From Bacteroidota bacterium (GTDB lineage: Bacteria; Bacteroidota; Ignavibacteria; UBA10030; UBA8401), in NCBI GenBank assembly GCA_003456055.1, contig DMPG01000021.1:20119-29309 (forward strand): a DNA stretch of 9,191 nt, written 5' to 3'. Below, one piece after another: positions 7,528 through 9,191 of the stretch; within the stretch, counting starts at the first letter, position 1, and each line of letters starts with the position of its first letter. Under the pieces are notes generated by a model. That model was not told the origin of the DNA, made no database searches, and saw nothing but the letters and a program-made list of their open reading frames with translations. A program made the translations under genes and the position numbers.

Positions 7528-8526
7528 TTAATGATGTAATTTATTGTCACTTTCAATCTGAATAGCAAGATGTCCGTTGGAAACACCGGGTTTACCGTGG
7601 AAACGAGTTATGCCCCCGATCTCAATCTGCACATTCCCATTCGCCTGGATATTCGTACGCAGCACATCTCCAATTTCTAATCGGATGAATTCTTCAACGG
7701 TAAGTTTTGTTTGACCAAGGATAACTGAGACTGGAATGGATGTTTGCGTGATCTTCGTCATTAACGTGTTGGACCATTCTCGTTTAGATTTTGAAACTTG
7801 TAAACTTGTTGATACCGATTGTGTGTTGAGCTTTGCCAGTTCGTCTTCCAATGCAAAGGTCGGAAAACAGACACTCATCATGAATTTTTGTTCACCCAAC
7901 GTAACTTCGAAAGAGACAAGCAGAACAATTTCATTTGCCGGAGCAACTTGAACGAACTCACCTTCCGTTTCAAACCGATCGATCTGAAACGTTAACGGTG
8001 CGATCGTTTTCCAAGCCTTTTGTAATTCAGCAATATTTCTTGTAACAATTCCCTTGATAATGGTTTGTTCAATTTTCGTCAACAACCGTGTTCTTTTTTC
8101 TTCACCAATTGTTCCGCCAAGCATACGCGAAATCATAGAAAGCACTAACTGAGAATTCATCTCCATTACTGCCAACGTATCAGATTCCAGTATCTTGAAC
8201 ACATACAAACAGCTTGGACTGCCGATCGAAAGAACATATTCCGAATAAAATATCTGATCGATTGATGCAACTGAAATACTTACTGTTGTCTGTAATTTGG
8301 ATATCAGAAAAGAACTGAATGTTTCAGCAAAACTTTCATGAATTGCTTGAAGCGTGCGAAGTTGATTCTTTGATAATCTGTTCGGCAGCCGAAAATCAAA
8401 CGACAGAACATCTTTGGTCGATTTTGAATCGACATGCGGCTGTTCCTGCACAGAGACATCAACAGAACCGCTGTTGATTCCTGCAAGTAGATTGTCAATT
8501 TCCTGTTGAGAAAGTATTTCGGCCAT
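7528..8526 (-). CDS. fliM: FliM, flagellar motor switch protein
   Basis: FliM links FliG to FliN in the C-ring and receives phosphorylated CheY. The 332 residues run as: the N-terminal CheY-P-binding peptide ILSQQEIDNLL (4-14); a polar linker to about 40; the middle CheC-like domain (about 45-230); and a C-terminal SPOA domain (about 255-327) with PVSVILGQTKLTVEEF (265-280). The intact N-terminal peptide suggests the motor answers to a CheY, though no che gene is in view. The usual GGxG motif of the middle domain reads GGTIG here (137-141). The start is 4 bases after the fliL stop with no convincing Shine-Dalgarno. The canonical N-terminus nevertheless makes this start firm. Confidence 0.98.
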   Translation of the reverse strand: MAEILSQQEIDNLLAGINSGSVDVSVQEQPHVDSKSTKDVLSFDFRLPNRLSKNQLRTLQAIHESFAETFSSFLISKLQTTVSISVASIDQIFYSEYVLSIGSPSCLYVFKILESDTLAVMEMNSQLVLSMISRMLGGTIGEEKRTRLLTKIEQTIIKGIVTRNIAELQKAWKTIAPLTFQIDRFETEGEFVQVAPANEIVLLVSFEVTLGEQKFMMSVCFPTFALEDELAKLNTQSVSTSLQVSKSKREWSNTLMTKITQTSIPVSVILGQTKLTVEEFIRLEIGDVLRTNIQANGNVQIEIGGITRFHGKPGVSNGHLAIQIESDNKLHH

Positions 8527-8530
8527 GGTC

Positions 8531-9052
8531 TTATTGAATAATAAACTTGCTGAAATAAATATTTTTGATCTTACCTTTGGTAAGTGTTGAATTCAATTTT
8601 TCTAATATCTCTTTTCGTAATAATTCTTTGTACTGAGGCACCGTTAGCTCTTCCAAACCTTTGCTTGTGAGAATTGTATTAAGAATGTCACGCGTTTGAA
8701 TTTCTTTCGCTTCCAATTCCAATTTCAATTCCGGCGATGGGATTTCCATTCCAACGGTCGTCAATAAAAACCTTGTGCCATTCGTGCCTGCAGGATTAAC
8801 AATGATGTCTTTGATAACCATTACCTGTGTCTGTTCAGGTACTGCATTTTCTGCCGTAACTTCTTCTTTTGCATGCGGTTGAGCTGACATACCCGGAGCT
8901 ATAAACTTTGCAAAGAGAAAGTATAGCAGCACGATTTGCACCAATATGATTGGAATGCTGATGATCAATATCTTTTTAATGTTTAGTGGTTCTGATTTAG
9001 GTGCTTCCGCTGGTGCGGGAGTTGTTGTAGTTCCGGTGGTTTCTTTTGCCAT
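8531..9052 (-). CDS. fliL: FliL, stator-associated basal-body protein
   Basis: FliL is a single-pass inner-membrane protein that rings the MotAB stator and affects torque and stator recruitment. The 173 residues show a polar Thr/Ala/Pro-rich cytoplasmic N-terminus (1-24), one membrane helix (about 27-49) and a periplasmic domain. That domain contains VIKDIIVNPAGTNGTRFLLTT (79-99) and ends in IYFSKFIIQ (165-173), the family's typical C-terminus. The ATG at 9052 is 8 bases from AAGGAG (9061-9066). An ATG four bases upstream is out of frame and soon stops. It is the first gene of the operon, directly behind the predicted sigma-54 promoter. Confidence 0.95.
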   Translation of the reverse strand: MAKETTGTTTTPAPAEAPKSEPLNIKKILIISIPIILVQIVLLYFLFAKFIAPGMSAQPHAKEEVTAENAVPEQTQVMVIKDIIVNPAGTNGTRFLLTTVGMEIPSPELKLELEAKEIQTRDILNTILTSKGLEELTVPQYKELLRKEILEKLNSTLTKGKIKNIYFSKFIIQ

Positions 9053-9060
9053 ACATAATT

Positions 9061-9066
9061 CTCCTT
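9061..9066 (-). promoter_or_regulatory. Ribosome binding site of fliL
   Basis: AAGGAG sits 8 bases before the fliL ATG and about 7 bases downstream of the predicted transcription start, so the leader of the operon mRNA would be only about 20 bases. Confidence 0.75.
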
Positions 9067-9083
9067 TTTACATAATGCTATTG

Positions 9084-9099
9084 TGCAAAGGCTATGCCA
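9084..9099 (-). promoter_or_regulatory. Sigma-54 (RpoN) promoter of the flagellar operon
   Basis: On the minus strand the 16 bases read TGGCATAGCCTTTGCA. They match the sigma-54 consensus TGGCAYR-N4-TTGCW at every specified position, with the invariant GG (9098-9097) and GC (9086-9085) at the right distance. Counting 12 bases on from the GC puts the transcription start near A9073, followed by AAGGAG and the fliL ATG. Known sigma-54 promoters need an NtrC-type activator bound upstream. Its sites would be expected right of 9150, at or beyond the window edge. The match is direct; the use of RpoN here is inferred. Confidence 0.85.
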
Positions 9100-9121
9100 C
9101 AGGAGAAACTGATTAATGGGC

Positions 9122-9139
9122 TATTTTGTGGTTATTTTG
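9122..9139. repeat. Direct repeat TATTTTG, two copies 11 bp apart
   Basis: TATTTTG occurs at 9122-9128 and again at 9133-9139, about one helical turn apart. The copies lie between the sigma-54 promoter and the divergent gene start, roughly 49 to 66 bases upstream of the predicted fliL transcription start. They could bind a regulator, or be chance in AT-rich DNA. Confidence 0.4.
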
Positions 9140-9150
9140 AGAGGAAATCG

Positions 9151-9191
9151 ATGAGATTTAAAGGAAAGCAATTAATCGAATGGCCAATATT
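9151..9191 (+). CDS. Candidate divergent gene, first 13 codons only (unrecognised)
   Basis: An open frame starts at ATG 9151 (MRFKGKQLIEWPI) and runs off the right edge. It is preceded by GAGAGG (9139-9144) at 6 bases, a strong ribosome site. It points away from the flagellar operon and shares the roughly 98-base region 9053-9150 with it. Too little is visible to name a product. The support is the start signal and the lack of any convincing minus-strand gene end in this stretch. Confidence 0.45.
   Translation, partial: MRFKGKQLIEWPI

Noticed and set aside
9122..9140. Bacteroidota-type -7 promoter element (TAnnTTTG) for the divergent gene
   Set aside because: Both TATTTTG copies are one base short of the motif and no matching -33 element stands out, so a promoter call is not supported.
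9132..9191. Minus-strand open stretch at the right edge (reading ending in TAA near 9132-9134) as the tail of a gene upstream of fliL
   Set aside because: It is only about 19 codons, with no recognisable sequence. The opposite strand has a strong ribosome site and start in the same stretch, which fits better, though the edge prevents certainty.
1..9191. CRISPR arrays, tRNA or rRNA genes, insertion sequences, riboswitches, intrinsic terminators
   Set aside because: The window is filled by eleven contiguous genes. No repeat arrays, tRNA-like folds, transposase frames or GC-stem-plus-T-run structures were seen between them.

Overview
The window is almost entirely one tightly packed, minus-strand flagellar operon. 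Reading in the direction of transcription (right to left), the order is fliL, fliM, fliN, fliO, fliP, fliQ, fliR, flhB, flhA, flhF and flhG. flhG runs off the left edge. Neighbouring genes overlap by 1 to 11 bases or are separated by 3 to 43 bases, and no terminator is visible inside. The window is therefore probably one transcription unit that continues leftward.

Right edge (9053-9191): this holds the only real intergenic region. It carries a full match to the sigma-54 consensus TGGCAYR-N4-TTGCW on the minus strand (9084-9099). The predicted transcription start is near 9073, about 20 bases before the fliL start codon and just upstream of a good Shine-Dalgarno. Facing the other way is a candidate divergent gene starting at 9151, of which only 13 codons are visible. 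Between them lies a 7-bp direct repeat with an 11-bp period.

Region by region: fliL encodes a stator-associated single-pass protein. fliM and fliN encode the C-ring switch. fliO, fliP, fliQ, fliR, flhB and flhA encode the assembly factor and the membrane export gate of the flagellar type III secretion system. flhF and flhG encode the SRP-type GTPase and MinD-type ATPase that set flagellar position and number. Together they would build the core of the basal body, from export gate to rotor, plus its placement control. The rod, hook, filament, stator, chemotaxis and export ATPase genes are not in this window.

Organism: the sequence is moderately AT-rich. The compact fliL-to-flhG order is an ancestral-looking arrangement shared by several phyla and unlike the split enterobacterial regulons. 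FliN is the short SPOA-only form, not the FliY type of Bacillus. These points fit a Gram-negative flagellated bacterium, and something in the Bacteroidota/Ignavibacteriota/Chlorobi neighbourhood is possible. That placement is a guess, since nothing here is phylum-diagnostic by eye.

No undescribed defence, mobile or biosynthetic system is visible. The points most worth following are the sigma-54 promoter, a mini-ORF whose stop overlaps the fliP start, the divergent control region, and a few substitutions in FlhG, FliM and FlhF motifs.
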